Source: Anaerolineales bacterium (lineage in GTDB: Bacteria; Chloroflexota; Anaerolineae; JAAEKA01). Taken from it: a DNA stretch of 64,000 nucleotides. Under the pieces are notes generated by a model, which ran no database searches, was not told where the DNA came from, and saw nothing but the letters and a program-made list of their open reading frames with translations. Positions 17,893-27,566 of this stretch are shown here, one piece after another. Every line of letters begins with the position of its first letter. Position 1 is the stretch's first letter. The stretch lies in NCBI GenBank assembly GCA_020634615.1, contig JACKBI010000018.1:62001-126000 (forward strand). The letters run 5' to 3'. A program made the translations under genes and the position numbers.

Positions 17893-19161
17893 ATGACATC
17901 ATCGGCGCCAACCGATCTCCGCGGCCGTAGCGCCCGCGAGGTGGTTCTCTCCACGCTGGTGATCGTCGCAGTCGTGGCGGGATTTTATCTGCTCTACCGC
18001 TTCCGGCTGGTTGTTTTTCTCCTGCTGATTGCCTTCTTCCTTCACGTCGCCATCACACCGGTTGTCAACTGGTTGGTAGGCAGACGGTTGCCGCGCGCGG
18101 CGGCGGTGGCATTGGTGTACGTGGCCTTGCTGCTGGCGCTGGTGCTGTTTGTATTATTGGTCGGCCCGATGCTGGCCAACCAGGCGAGCGACTTTGCGGA
18201 CCGCATTCCTGAGTATTACCGGATGTTGCGCGACAAGTTGATCGCGTCGCCCAACTACGTGTTGCTGCGCGTGGCACTGATCGCGCCTCCCTTGCCGCCA
18301 TCGAGCGGGGCTGTTCAGACGGATGCCGAGGAGCTGGCTCAGGTCGCAACGTTTATTGCCGACGCTGCTATCGCGTTGCGTGTCCTGCTGGTCAGCCTGA
18401 CCATCTTCGCGCTGGCCTATTACTGGAACCTGGAGAACGTGCGCGCTGAGCTGCTGTTTCTGCGCTTTGTGCCGATGGAGCGGCGGAAGCGCATCCGGGC
18501 GGTCATCGACGAGGTGGAGGCTACTGTGGGCGCCTATCTCGCCGGCCAGCTTCTGCTGGGCTTGCTGGTCGGCGCGGCGACGCTGGTGGCGTATCTGCTG
18601 ATTGGTCTGCCCTACGCGGTTGCGCTGGCCATGCTGGCCGGCCTGTTTGAGCTGGTCCCGTTGGTCGGTCCGGTGTTGAGCGCTGCGGTGGCGCTGCTGG
18701 TCGCGCTGACCAACGATCCCTCGAAGGCGGTCTGGGTGGTGGTGACTGCGGTGGTCATCCAGGCGCTGGAGAACTACATTCTGGTGCCGCGCGTCGTGGG
18801 GCAGTCGGTCGGTGTGAATCCACTGGTGACGCTGCTGGCATTGCTGGCGCTGGGCTCGCTGTTTGGCATTCCCGGCGCGCTGGTGGCCGTTCCCCTGGCA
18901 GCCATCATTCAGATTGCGCTGCGCAGTTCGGTCCTGAACCTGGATCGGGAGGACTGGGATGCGATGGGAGGGCGGGACAAGCTGGCGCTGCTGCGCTACG
19001 AGGCCAATCGGCTCGTCTATGACGTGCGCAAGGCGTTGCGCAGGAAAACGGCACTCTCCACCGCCGCGCATGATCAACCGGAGGAGCTGGTGGAGGCGCT
19101 GGCTCTGGGGATCGAGAACGTGGTGTCCGGACAAGAGCGCGCCGAGGAAGCGGCGTCATGA
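17893..19161 (+). CDS. AI-2E family membrane permease (first of a pair)
   Basis: Polytopic inner-membrane protein of 422 residues of the AI-2E transporter family (PF01594), whose members include TqsA/YdiK-like exporters and Na+/H+ antiporter-like proteins. Hydrophobic segments lie at about 18-35, 38-60, 72-95, then a central soluble loop rich in charged residues (about 95-155), and further segments to about 345. The conserved C-terminal features LVGPVLSAAVALLVALTN and GIPGALVAVPLAAII are present. The last 70 residues form a charged tail. There is no clear ribosome site at ATG 17893. The stop overlaps the next gene by 4 nt (ATGA), so the two are surely co-translated. The substrate is unknown; the family name does not prove AI-2 transport. 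Confidence 0.9.
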   Translation: MTSSAPTDLRGRSAREVVLSTLVIVAVVAGFYLLYRFRLVVFLLLIAFFLHVAITPVVNWLVGRRLPRAAAVALVYVALLLALVLFVLLVGPMLANQASDFADRIPEYYRMLRDKLIASPNYVLLRVALIAPPLPPSSGAVQTDAEELAQVATFIADAAIALRVLLVSLTIFALAYYWNLENVRAELLFLRFVPMERRKRIRAVIDEVEATVGAYLAGQLLLGLLVGAATLVAYLLIGLPYAVALAMLAGLFELVPLVGPVLSAAVALLVALTNDPSKAVWVVVTAVVIQALENYILVPRVVGQSVGVNPLVTLLALLALGSLFGIPGALVAVPLAAIIQIALRSSVLNLDREDWDAMGGRDKLALLRYEANRLVYDVRKALRRKTALSTAAHDQPEELVEALALGIENVVSGQERAEEAAS

Positions 19162-20339
19162 CCCGGCTTGCGCGCTCTACCGTCCTGGTGTTGCTGACTC
19201 TGATCGGACTGGCGCTGGTCTGGCTGTTTCGCGAGCCGATTCTTCTGTTCCTGCTGGCGGTTGCGCTGGCAGCGAGCCTGCGACCCCTGATTGACCGCTT
19301 GCAGCACCGCGTGTCGCCGGGCATCAGCGTCGCGATCGTTTATCTGATGCTTGGGCTGGGGATTGTGGCGATGCTGTTTCTGGCGATTGGCCCGCTGTAC
19401 GGGGATGTGCAAGATCTGCTCAACCATCTGGCGACGACCTATGAGCGGGTGGCTGCCCAGTGGCCGGAGTCGCCCCTGGAGTTCCAGCGCACGGTTGCCA
19501 ATGTCTTACCCAAACCGGACCTGTTGTACAAGGCGCTCAGCGGCCAGACCGATGTGCCGGTATTCCAGGGCGTCGCCTCACTGGCCAGCGGTGTGGGTTC
19601 GCTGCTGGGCAAAGGGATTACGATCCTGATCCTCAGCCTCTACTGGAGCGTGGACCATGTGCGTTTCGAGCGACTGTGGCTGACCACGATGCCGCTGGCG
19701 ACACGCGGCCGGGTGCGGCGTGTCTGGCGGGATCTGGAGGAAGGGGTTGGCACGCTGCTGCGCAACACCTTCGCCCAGGTCGTTTTGTCGGGAGCGATTC
19801 TGTGGATCGGATATCTCGTGCTGGGGGTGCCGTACGCCGCGCTGCTGGCCGTGTTGGGCGGCATCGTGCAGCTGATCCCGTGGCTCAGTGTCGTGCTGGC
19901 CCCGCTTCTGGTGTTGATGTTCGGGCTGGTGACCGACCCAAAGGCGGCTGTGCTGGGTGCAGTCTATGCGCTGGTGGTCAGCCTGGTGTTTGAGTTTCGC
20001 ATCCAGCCGCGCTACTTCCCGCGCCTGCGGACCAGTCCGCTGCTGCTGTTGATCGTCGCGTTGGTGCTTGCCATGGAGTTTGGTCTGGCCGGGCTGATCT
20101 TTGCGCCGGCGGTGACCGTGGCGGTGGGGGTGCTGTGGCTGCATCTGGTCGAGCCACAGCGCAAAGAAGTTCCGGCAGTTCCGGCAACCATCGCGGACCT
20201 GACGGCCAGCCGCGAACAGTTGCAGGAGATCCTCGACGGCGCGCCGGGAACAGCAGAGGTCGTCAATCTGGTGAACCGCGTCGATGGTCTGATCGCGTCC
20301 GCGGAGGAGTTGGCGCGACCAGCCGACCAGGCCAGGTAA
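19158..20339 (+). CDS. AI-2E family membrane permease (second of a pair)
   Basis: A 393-residue relative of the preceding protein with the same topology: paired N-terminal segments (about 6-27, 54-75), a soluble loop with YGDVQDLLNHL, and C-terminal segments including PYAALLAVLGGIVQLIPWL and FAPAVTVAVGVLWL. Start ATG 19158 overlaps the upstream stop in ATGA. The two proteins differ enough to be an old duplication, and the overlap suggests they may work together, perhaps as a heteromer. This is inference. A perfect bidirectional terminator follows 15 nt after the stop. Confidence 0.9.
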   Translation: MTRLARSTVLVLLTLIGLALVWLFREPILLFLLAVALAASLRPLIDRLQHRVSPGISVAIVYLMLGLGIVAMLFLAIGPLYGDVQDLLNHLATTYERVAAQWPESPLEFQRTVANVLPKPDLLYKALSGQTDVPVFQGVASLASGVGSLLGKGITILILSLYWSVDHVRFERLWLTTMPLATRGRVRRVWRDLEEGVGTLLRNTFAQVVLSGAILWIGYLVLGVPYAALLAVLGGIVQLIPWLSVVLAPLLVLMFGLVTDPKAAVLGAVYALVVSLVFEFRIQPRYFPRLRTSPLLLLIVALVLAMEFGLAGLIFAPAVTVAVGVLWLHLVEPQRKEVPAVPATIADLTASREQLQEILDGAPGTAEVVNLVNRVDGLIASAEELARPADQAR

Positions 20340-20354
20340 ATGTGACGTTGAAAC

Positions 20355-20388
20355 GGCTCGCGCCTGATCTGCCGGTCAGGCGCGAGCC
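20355..20388. terminator. Bidirectional terminator between convergent genes
   Basis: Perfect 13-bp stem GGCTCGCGCCTGA (20355-20367) with TCAGGCGCGAGCC (20376-20388), 8-nt loop, between the ends of the second AI-2E gene (+) and the molybdopterin subunit gene (-). No strong T-run on either side. Confidence 0.7.
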
Positions 20389-20398
20389 GCGGCGTTGG

Positions 20399-22660
<2,262 letters not shown>

Positions 22661-22670
22661 TTTGGTACCT

Positions 22671-22698
22671 CGTAGGTTGGTAGATTGGTAGATTGGAT
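22671..22698. repeat. Short tandem repeat GGTAGATTG
   Basis: Three imperfect copies of a 9-nt unit (GGTTGGTAGATTGGTAGATTGG at its core) just upstream of the molybdopterin gene start. The same unit occurs near 42103-42141 next to the aldo/keto reductase. Confidence 0.6.
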
Positions 22699-22760
22699 GG
22701 CATGGTTGTCGGGTACAGCGATTGGAAGGCGCTGGCTGGTGCTGGGATTGGCCAAAGTGA

Positions 22761-24839
22761 TTACTGCTCTGACGGCGGAGGCAGGCGCAGCACCATCAGA
22801 CCCTGGTCATCAGCAGGCACGTAGACCAGGTCACCGACGGTGGCACCAGGGCCAGCTTGACCCAGTACGCTCAAACCTGGCGCAGTGCCAGGCGCCGGCA
22901 GGTCAAAGGTGTACAGGTTGCCACCGATGGGCACGGTCGCCTGATCGCCGTCGACGATGATGACATGCATCGCCCAGACATCGGCATCAAAAACCTGTAC
23001 CTCGACCGGCGTCGCGGGGTCGGATACATCGAACACCCGCACCGCACCTGGCCCGCCCTCGGCCAGATAGATCTTGTCGCCGACGATGGCCATGTCTTCG
23101 ATCCAACCTGGCGTATCGACAAAGCTGAGCTCCTGCGGCTTGGCCGGGTCAGACACATCGATAATGCGCAGCCCGCCGCCCAGATGGTTGAGCCTGTTCT
23201 CCGGATCCGATTTGGGCGCCTCAGCCACATAGGCAACCGAGCCGCGCGCAGCCACCTCGATCTGGTAGGCATCGCTGGGAAAGACGCCGATCTCGACCGG
23301 ATGCGCCGGATCTGCGAAATCAAACACATGCAGGCCATTCTCGCTGGTAGCCAAGTACCCAAGATGGTCCTGCACGTCGAGCCAGACAGCGCTCAGTGGG
23401 CAGCACGACGACTCAAGGCGCTGCACGGCCGGATTGGACGCGTCCACCATCCACAGACCGCCTTTGGCTACGTAGATCAGGAAGTTGTCCAACACGGTCA
23501 GTTGTCTAAAACCACCTGGCATCTCTTTGAAGCTGATGGGCTGCGGACTGGCAGGATCCGAGAGATCGAAGGCCCATAGCCCATGGTCGGCTTCAACGGC
23601 AAAAAGGTGGCCGTTGGCCAGCGTCACAGCGTTGATTCTGCCTGGCACACCGGCAGGTTTGGTGATTGAAGGATCATCCCAAGACGGTCCGCCCGGCACT
23701 ATCTCCCAACTGCCTGCCAGCGTCTGCCTGCGCGGGTTCGAGATATCCACCACGTCCAGACCGCTCTGGCCCACCACAATGTATGCCAGGTTGTCGGCGG
23801 GAGACAGTTCCAGCGACGTCACCGGTGCCCAATACCAACCGATGCCCGTTGGCGCAGTAGGATCGGATACATCCACCACGGTTACGCCACCAGCAGCTAC
23901 GAATGCAAGGTCATCGGCGACCGCGATGTCGGAGCCGTTGACCGGCAGGCTGCCCAGGCGCGCCGGCGCGCCTGGGTCAGTGATATCGAACACGCTGAAG
24001 TCGTTGAAAGCGTTCACATAGGCCTTGTCTCCTGTTACCGCAACGGCCTGAACCATCCCGAATTCCGGCCGGTAGAAGCCAACTGACTTGGGAGCCGCGG
24101 GGTCAGAGACGTCTACGAAATGCACTCCACCGGCAACCAAAAGAGCCAGTTTGTCCTGCACATCCACTGCGTACGTATCCTCATCCACGACCAGACTTCC
24201 GACCAAGACGGGCGACGCGGGGATCGCGACATCCACGATGAACAGCCCATTCTGACCCGGCGGATTGGTGTAGATACCGTTGGCCGCCACGTAAGCCAGA
24301 GTATCCTGGATTGCCACGGCCTTGCCGTTGGCCGGCAGCCGACTGTGACTCACTAGCCGCGGCACAGCGGCATCGGAGATGTCGACAATCCACAAGCCAC
24401 TGGGGCCGACCAGATAGGCAAGGCCGCCAGCTACGGCGACGTCCTCGAATGTCGTGTCTGCCAGAGTGATCTGTCCAACCTGTCGCGGATGCGCTGGGTC
24501 GCTGGCATCCAGAATTGAGAGACCGGGGCCATTGGTCAGGTACACGAAAGGTGGATCGATTGCCAGACCCTTTATCAGGCCGCCGGTCTGGGTAACAACA
24601 CCATTGACCTGTGCAAGCGGTTCGAGAGCCGGCTGAAGCTCGGTCGCGGCCACAGGCTCAGGTTCCAGCGTGGGCAGAAGTGTCACGGTGGGTGCAGGCA
24701 CTACCGCCTGTGTTGCCGTCTCCACCGCGACCGATGCCAACACGACCTCAGGCGTTTGTTGCGCAGTCGGAATACCTGTACAAGCAGCCAGCGTTGACAT
24801 CACCAAACCAGCAATGCAGCCAATTACGCAATGTCTCAC
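22761..24839 (-). CDS. LVIVD-repeat beta-propeller lipoprotein
   Basis: Surface or periplasm-facing lipoprotein of 692 residues. The N-terminus has a lipobox STLAAC with acylated Cys at 20, then a Thr/Pro/Glu-rich spacer to about 75. The remainder holds 12-13 copies of a roughly 45-residue repeat ending in motifs such as GLWIVDISDAAVP, GVTVVDVSDPTAP and GLRIIDVSDPAKP. These LVIVD repeats fold as propeller blades. GTG 24839 is taken as start, with GGAG 10 nt before it. It sits between the two molybdenum-hydroxylase genes, 52 nt after the FAD/Fe-S gene and 100 nt before the molybdopterin gene, all on one strand. No enzymatic motif is seen; it may bind polysaccharide or protein. A direct role in the hydroxylase is doubtful because that enzyme is normally cytoplasmic and has no export signal here. 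Confidence 0.85.
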   Translation of the reverse strand: MRHCVIGCIAGLVMSTLAACTGIPTAQQTPEVVLASVAVETATQAVVPAPTVTLLPTLEPEPVAATELQPALEPLAQVNGVVTQTGGLIKGLAIDPPFVYLTNGPGLSILDASDPAHPRQVGQITLADTTFEDVAVAGGLAYLVGPSGLWIVDISDAAVPRLVSHSRLPANGKAVAIQDTLAYVAANGIYTNPPGQNGLFIVDVAIPASPVLVGSLVVDEDTYAVDVQDKLALLVAGGVHFVDVSDPAAPKSVGFYRPEFGMVQAVAVTGDKAYVNAFNDFSVFDITDPGAPARLGSLPVNGSDIAVADDLAFVAAGGVTVVDVSDPTAPTGIGWYWAPVTSLELSPADNLAYIVVGQSGLDVVDISNPRRQTLAGSWEIVPGGPSWDDPSITKPAGVPGRINAVTLANGHLFAVEADHGLWAFDLSDPASPQPISFKEMPGGFRQLTVLDNFLIYVAKGGLWMVDASNPAVQRLESSCCPLSAVWLDVQDHLGYLATSENGLHVFDFADPAHPVEIGVFPSDAYQIEVAARGSVAYVAEAPKSDPENRLNHLGGGLRIIDVSDPAKPQELSFVDTPGWIEDMAIVGDKIYLAEGGPGAVRVFDVSDPATPVEVQVFDADVWAMHVIIVDGDQATVPIGGNLYTFDLPAPGTAPGLSVLGQAGPGATVGDLVYVPADDQGLMVLRLPPPSEQ

Positions 24840-24891
24840 GTTCGTTCAACTCCGGGATGACACCCCATCTCAAGGCGGAAAACCGTGTCCG

Positions 24892-26340
24892 TCAGCCTTT
24901 CATATGCGCAGCCCTCTCAACTGCTGCGACCACCTTGGCGTAGCCCGTGCAGCGGCAAAGATTCCCGGCCAGCGCTTGCTGGATGTCGCCCACGGTCGGG
25001 TCGGGACACTCCTCCAGCAGCTTGGCCGCCGACATGAGGAGACCGGGTGTGCAATAGCCGCACTGCACCGCACCTTCGCTGACAAACGCGGCCTGCACCG
25101 CGTGCAGCCGTTCGTCCGCGACCAGCCCCTCGACGGTGACTACGTCACAGCCGGCGGCCCGCTCGGCCGGCACCAGGCAGGCCATCACCGCCTCGTCGTC
25201 CAGCCAGACCGTACACGCACCACACTCGCCCTCGGCGCAGCCTTCTTTGACGCCGGTCATGTGGGCGTTCTCGCGCAGCGCTCGCAGCAGGGTCTTGCCG
25301 GCGGCGTTTTCAAGGGTGGCCGGCGCGCCGTTCAGGGTGAGCGTGATGCGTGATGCGTGATCGACAACGAATGACTGATCACTGATTACCGATGACTGAT
25401 GACTGGTGACCGGTGACCGAAGCAGGATGGGGGTGGCGGGCCAGCCGCCGCGTTCCGTGCCGGCGCGCAGCTGGCGCAATGCTCGCTCGACCAGCACACC
25501 GATCATCGACGTGCGGTAGTCGGCGCTGGCGCGCACGTCGTCGATGGGATGGGCGGCCTGCACTGCCAGCTCGGCCGCGGCGACGATGGTCCGGTCGCTC
25601 AGCGGCTGACCGATCAGGCTGGCCTCCGCATCCTTGGCGCGCACGATGGTCGGCGCGACCGAGCCAAGGGCGATGCGTGCACCGGTCACGGCACGGTCGG
25701 AGACCGGCCCGAGCGCTGCTGAGTCGAAGTCCAGCACGACCGCCACGTTGACCAGCGAAATGGCCTGGGCGCGCCGCAATCCCAGTTTGATGAACGTGCC
25801 GCGGGCGGTGGCTGGCAGAGCGCGCAGGTGAATGCCTGTCAGCATTTCGTCTGCTTCCAGCGCTGTGCGGCGCACGCCGCGGAAGAACTGGTCAAAGGGC
25901 AGACGCCGCTCGCCACGCGCCTGGCTGGAGAGGGTCACCGCGCCGTCCAGCGCCCACAACGGGGTGATGGTGTCGTTGGCAGGGCTGGCAGTGATCACGT
26001 TGCCGGCTACGGTGCCGCGGTTGCGTATCTGCGGCGCGCCGACTTCCCAGCAGGCGCGGGCCAGAGGGAATGCTCGCTCGACCAGCAGCGGAGATGCTGT
26101 TACGCTGGCGTGGGTCACGAGCGGGCCAAGCATGAACCCGGCGGCTGCCTGGTCCAGCGCGATGCGGTTGAGGTCAGGGATGCGCGTGACGTCGATCAGG
26201 ACCTGCTGGTGACGAACGCCCCGTTCCAGTTCGATGATCAGATCGGTGCCGCCGGCGATGATACGCGCATCTGCGCCGTGTTCGGCCAGCAGCGCCAGCG
26301 CGTCAGACAACGTTGTCGGTTGGTGATATGTTTGCCACAT
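24892..26340 (-). CDS. Molybdenum hydroxylase FAD subunit fused to 2Fe-2S subunit
   Basis: A 482-residue fusion of the two small subunits that are normally separate (CoxM-like and CoxS-like). Residues 1-295 form the FAD domain: IIAGGTDLIIELERG at about 27-41 and the GNVITASPANDT flavin motif near 100. Residues about 334-482 form the iron-sulfur part: CAEGECGACTVWLDD holds the plant-type 2Fe-2S cysteines, and CGYCTPGLLMSA with CRCTGY holds the second cluster. The domain order FAD then Fe-S is reversed from the Fe-S-FAD order of eukaryotic xanthine dehydrogenase. The linker (about 306-333) is encoded by a non-coding-type tandem repeat. It passes electrons from the molybdenum centre to FAD. First gene of the minus-strand group. 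Confidence 0.93.
   Translation of the reverse strand: MWQTYHQPTTLSDALALLAEHGADARIIAGGTDLIIELERGVRHQQVLIDVTRIPDLNRIALDQAAAGFMLGPLVTHASVTASPLLVERAFPLARACWEVGAPQIRNRGTVAGNVITASPANDTITPLWALDGAVTLSSQARGERRLPFDQFFRGVRRTALEADEMLTGIHLRALPATARGTFIKLGLRRAQAISLVNVAVVLDFDSAALGPVSDRAVTGARIALGSVAPTIVRAKDAEASLIGQPLSDRTIVAAAELAVQAAHPIDDVRASADYRTSMIGVLVERALRQLRAGTERGGWPATPILLRSPVTSHQSSVISDQSFVVDHASRITLTLNGAPATLENAAGKTLLRALRENAHMTGVKEGCAEGECGACTVWLDDEAVMACLVPAERAAGCDVVTVEGLVADERLHAVQAAFVSEGAVQCGYCTPGLLMSAAKLLEECPDPTVGDIQQALAGNLCRCTGYAKVVAAVERAAHMKG
25341..25424. repeat. Tandem repeat forming the FAD/Fe-S linker
   Basis: Repeats of GCGTGAT, then ACTGATC/ACTGATT/GATGACTGAT and GGTGACC units. On the coding strand they give the linker PVTSHQSSVISDQSFVVDH. 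The composition and repeat pattern are typical of intergenic repeats, yet the frame stays open and joins two complete domains. Confidence 0.8.
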
Positions 26341-26412
26341 GGGTGAGGATCAGGGGATCTGTTAGTCGGTGTGTCAGAGATTAGCCGATGAGTGTACCGG
26401 GCGTTCGCCTAT

Positions 26413-26496
26413 ACTTGGGAAGTCGACGAACCTATGGCTAGAAGGCATTCCAACGGATGGAGGACGTCGTGATGAGTAGTCGTCGACTTCCGAAGT
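26413..26496. repeat. Dispersed palindromic element, copy 1
   Basis: Left arm ACTTGGGAAGTCGACGA (26413-26429) and right arm TCGTCGACTTCCGAAGT (26480-26496) are inverted copies with one mismatch, separated by exactly 50 nt. It belongs to the same family as 29728-29811 and 39297-39382. The surrounding gap 26341-26623 has no gene. The element lies between the ends/starts of the hydroxylase and MOSC genes. Confidence 0.75.
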
Positions 26497-26623
26497 CTAC
26501 CAAGAGACCTATCAAACAGCCTCTAAAGATTGGCCGACGGTGTCCCGGCTCGGTCGCAGACCGGCCGGAGCAGAGAGTTGGACGGCGTATGCTTCAGCAT
26601 ACTTCAGTTTCCAGACATGGAAT

Positions 26624-27076
26624 TCATTTGATGGCCCCGTCCATAACCTCCACCGCGTCGCCCACCCGCACGACGCCGCCTTCCAGCACGCGCGCCATGA
26701 CGCCGACGCGGCCGATGACGCAGTCGGGCATCCTGGCGTCCAGCGCAGTTAACTTGTAGCACGGCTCGCGCAGCGCCACCATCTCCACCAGTACCTGCTG
26801 TCCGATGCGGATACGGGTACCGGGTGGGGTCGCATCCAAACGCACACCGGCCAGGATCATGTTTTCGCCCAGCACGCCGGGGCCGGTGGGGATGCCCTCA
26901 GCGTCCAGGATGTCCAGCGTTTCCTGATCCATGATGTTCAGGTTGCGTTTGGGGTTGCCGGCCTTGCGGTCACCGTCGATCCCATAGCCGGTCAGCAAGG
27001 TTGCCTCCGGCAAGGATTTGCGGTTGAAGCTACCTGGTTGTGGGCTGTAGACGATACTGAGTAGGGTTGCTGTCAC
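26624..27076 (-). CDS. MOSC domain protein
   Basis: Small protein of about 150 residues consisting of a single MOSC domain, the sulfur-carrier fold also found at the C-terminus of molybdenum cofactor sulfurase. Motifs: GIDGDRKAG, GPGVLGENMILAG, and the conserved Cys in REPCYKLTALDARMP. GTG 27076 is chosen as start because AGGAG lies 8 nt upstream and the resulting protein has family length; a longer frame to 27139 has no such site. MOSC proteins are thought to carry sulfur for metal centres, and some reduce N-hydroxylated compounds. Its place beside a molybdenum hydroxylase cluster fits a role in Mo-enzyme activation, but that is inference. Confidence 0.85.
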   Translation of the reverse strand: MTATLLSIVYSPQPGSFNRKSLPEATLLTGYGIDGDRKAGNPKRNLNIMDQETLDILDAEGIPTGPGVLGENMILAGVRLDATPPGTRIRIGQQVLVEMVALREPCYKLTALDARMPDCVIGRVGVMARVLEGGVVRVGDAVEVMDGAIK

Positions 27077-27254
27077 GGGGAGAACTCCTGGTGCTAGATT
27101 GGCAACTGGCAGGATATCCCATTCGAATCGTTCTGTCAAACGGATAGCTTTCTCGACTTGCTCATAAAACCTGATCTATATCATGGACGGATGGGAAGCC
27201 AGATGTTATGATCCGACTAAAGAATTTGCAGCAGGATTAGAAGGAGCGACATAA

Positions 27255-27566
27255 ATGCCATCGTTGACCGACCTGTCACCCAGCGACCACGCCATCATTC
27301 AGGAGGTGCGTGGTCACGGCGCGCTGCGCAAACGCTTGCTGGACATGGGAGTTATCCCCGGCGCGGAGATCGCTGTCGTGCGCGTGGCGCCGCTTGGCGA
27401 TCCGGTCGAATACCTGGTCAAGGGCTATCACCTGTCGCTCCGCCACAGCGAGGCGCAACAGATCCTGGTCCACACGGTGATGGCGGGCGCAGGTGGCGAC
27501 GGGACAGCGCCTGAAAAAACGGGACGCTGGCGACGCTGGCTGGCGAGGCGCGGTCATGGCCGTTAG
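27255..27566 (+). CDS. feoA: Ferrous iron transport protein FeoA
   Basis: SH3-like accessory protein of the Feo Fe2+ uptake system, 103 residues, cytoplasmic. The core HGALRKRLLDMGVIPGAEI and YLVKGYHLSLRHSEAQQI is standard FeoA; the C-terminal 25 residues are an Arg/Gly-rich extension longer than usual. ATG 27255 is supported by AAGGAG (27240-27245). Its end overlaps feoB by 11 nt, so translation is coupled. No clear Fur or IdeR-type box was recognised in the 115 nt before it. Confidence 0.93.
   Translation: MPSLTDLSPSDHAIIQEVRGHGALRKRLLDMGVIPGAEIAVVRVAPLGDPVEYLVKGYHLSLRHSEAQQILVHTVMAGAGGDGTAPEKTGRWRRWLARRGHGR

Noticed and set aside
24892..26340. CO dehydrogenase identity for the molybdenum hydroxylase
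   Set aside because: The molybdopterin subunit lacks the AYRCSFR active-site loop of form I CoxL.
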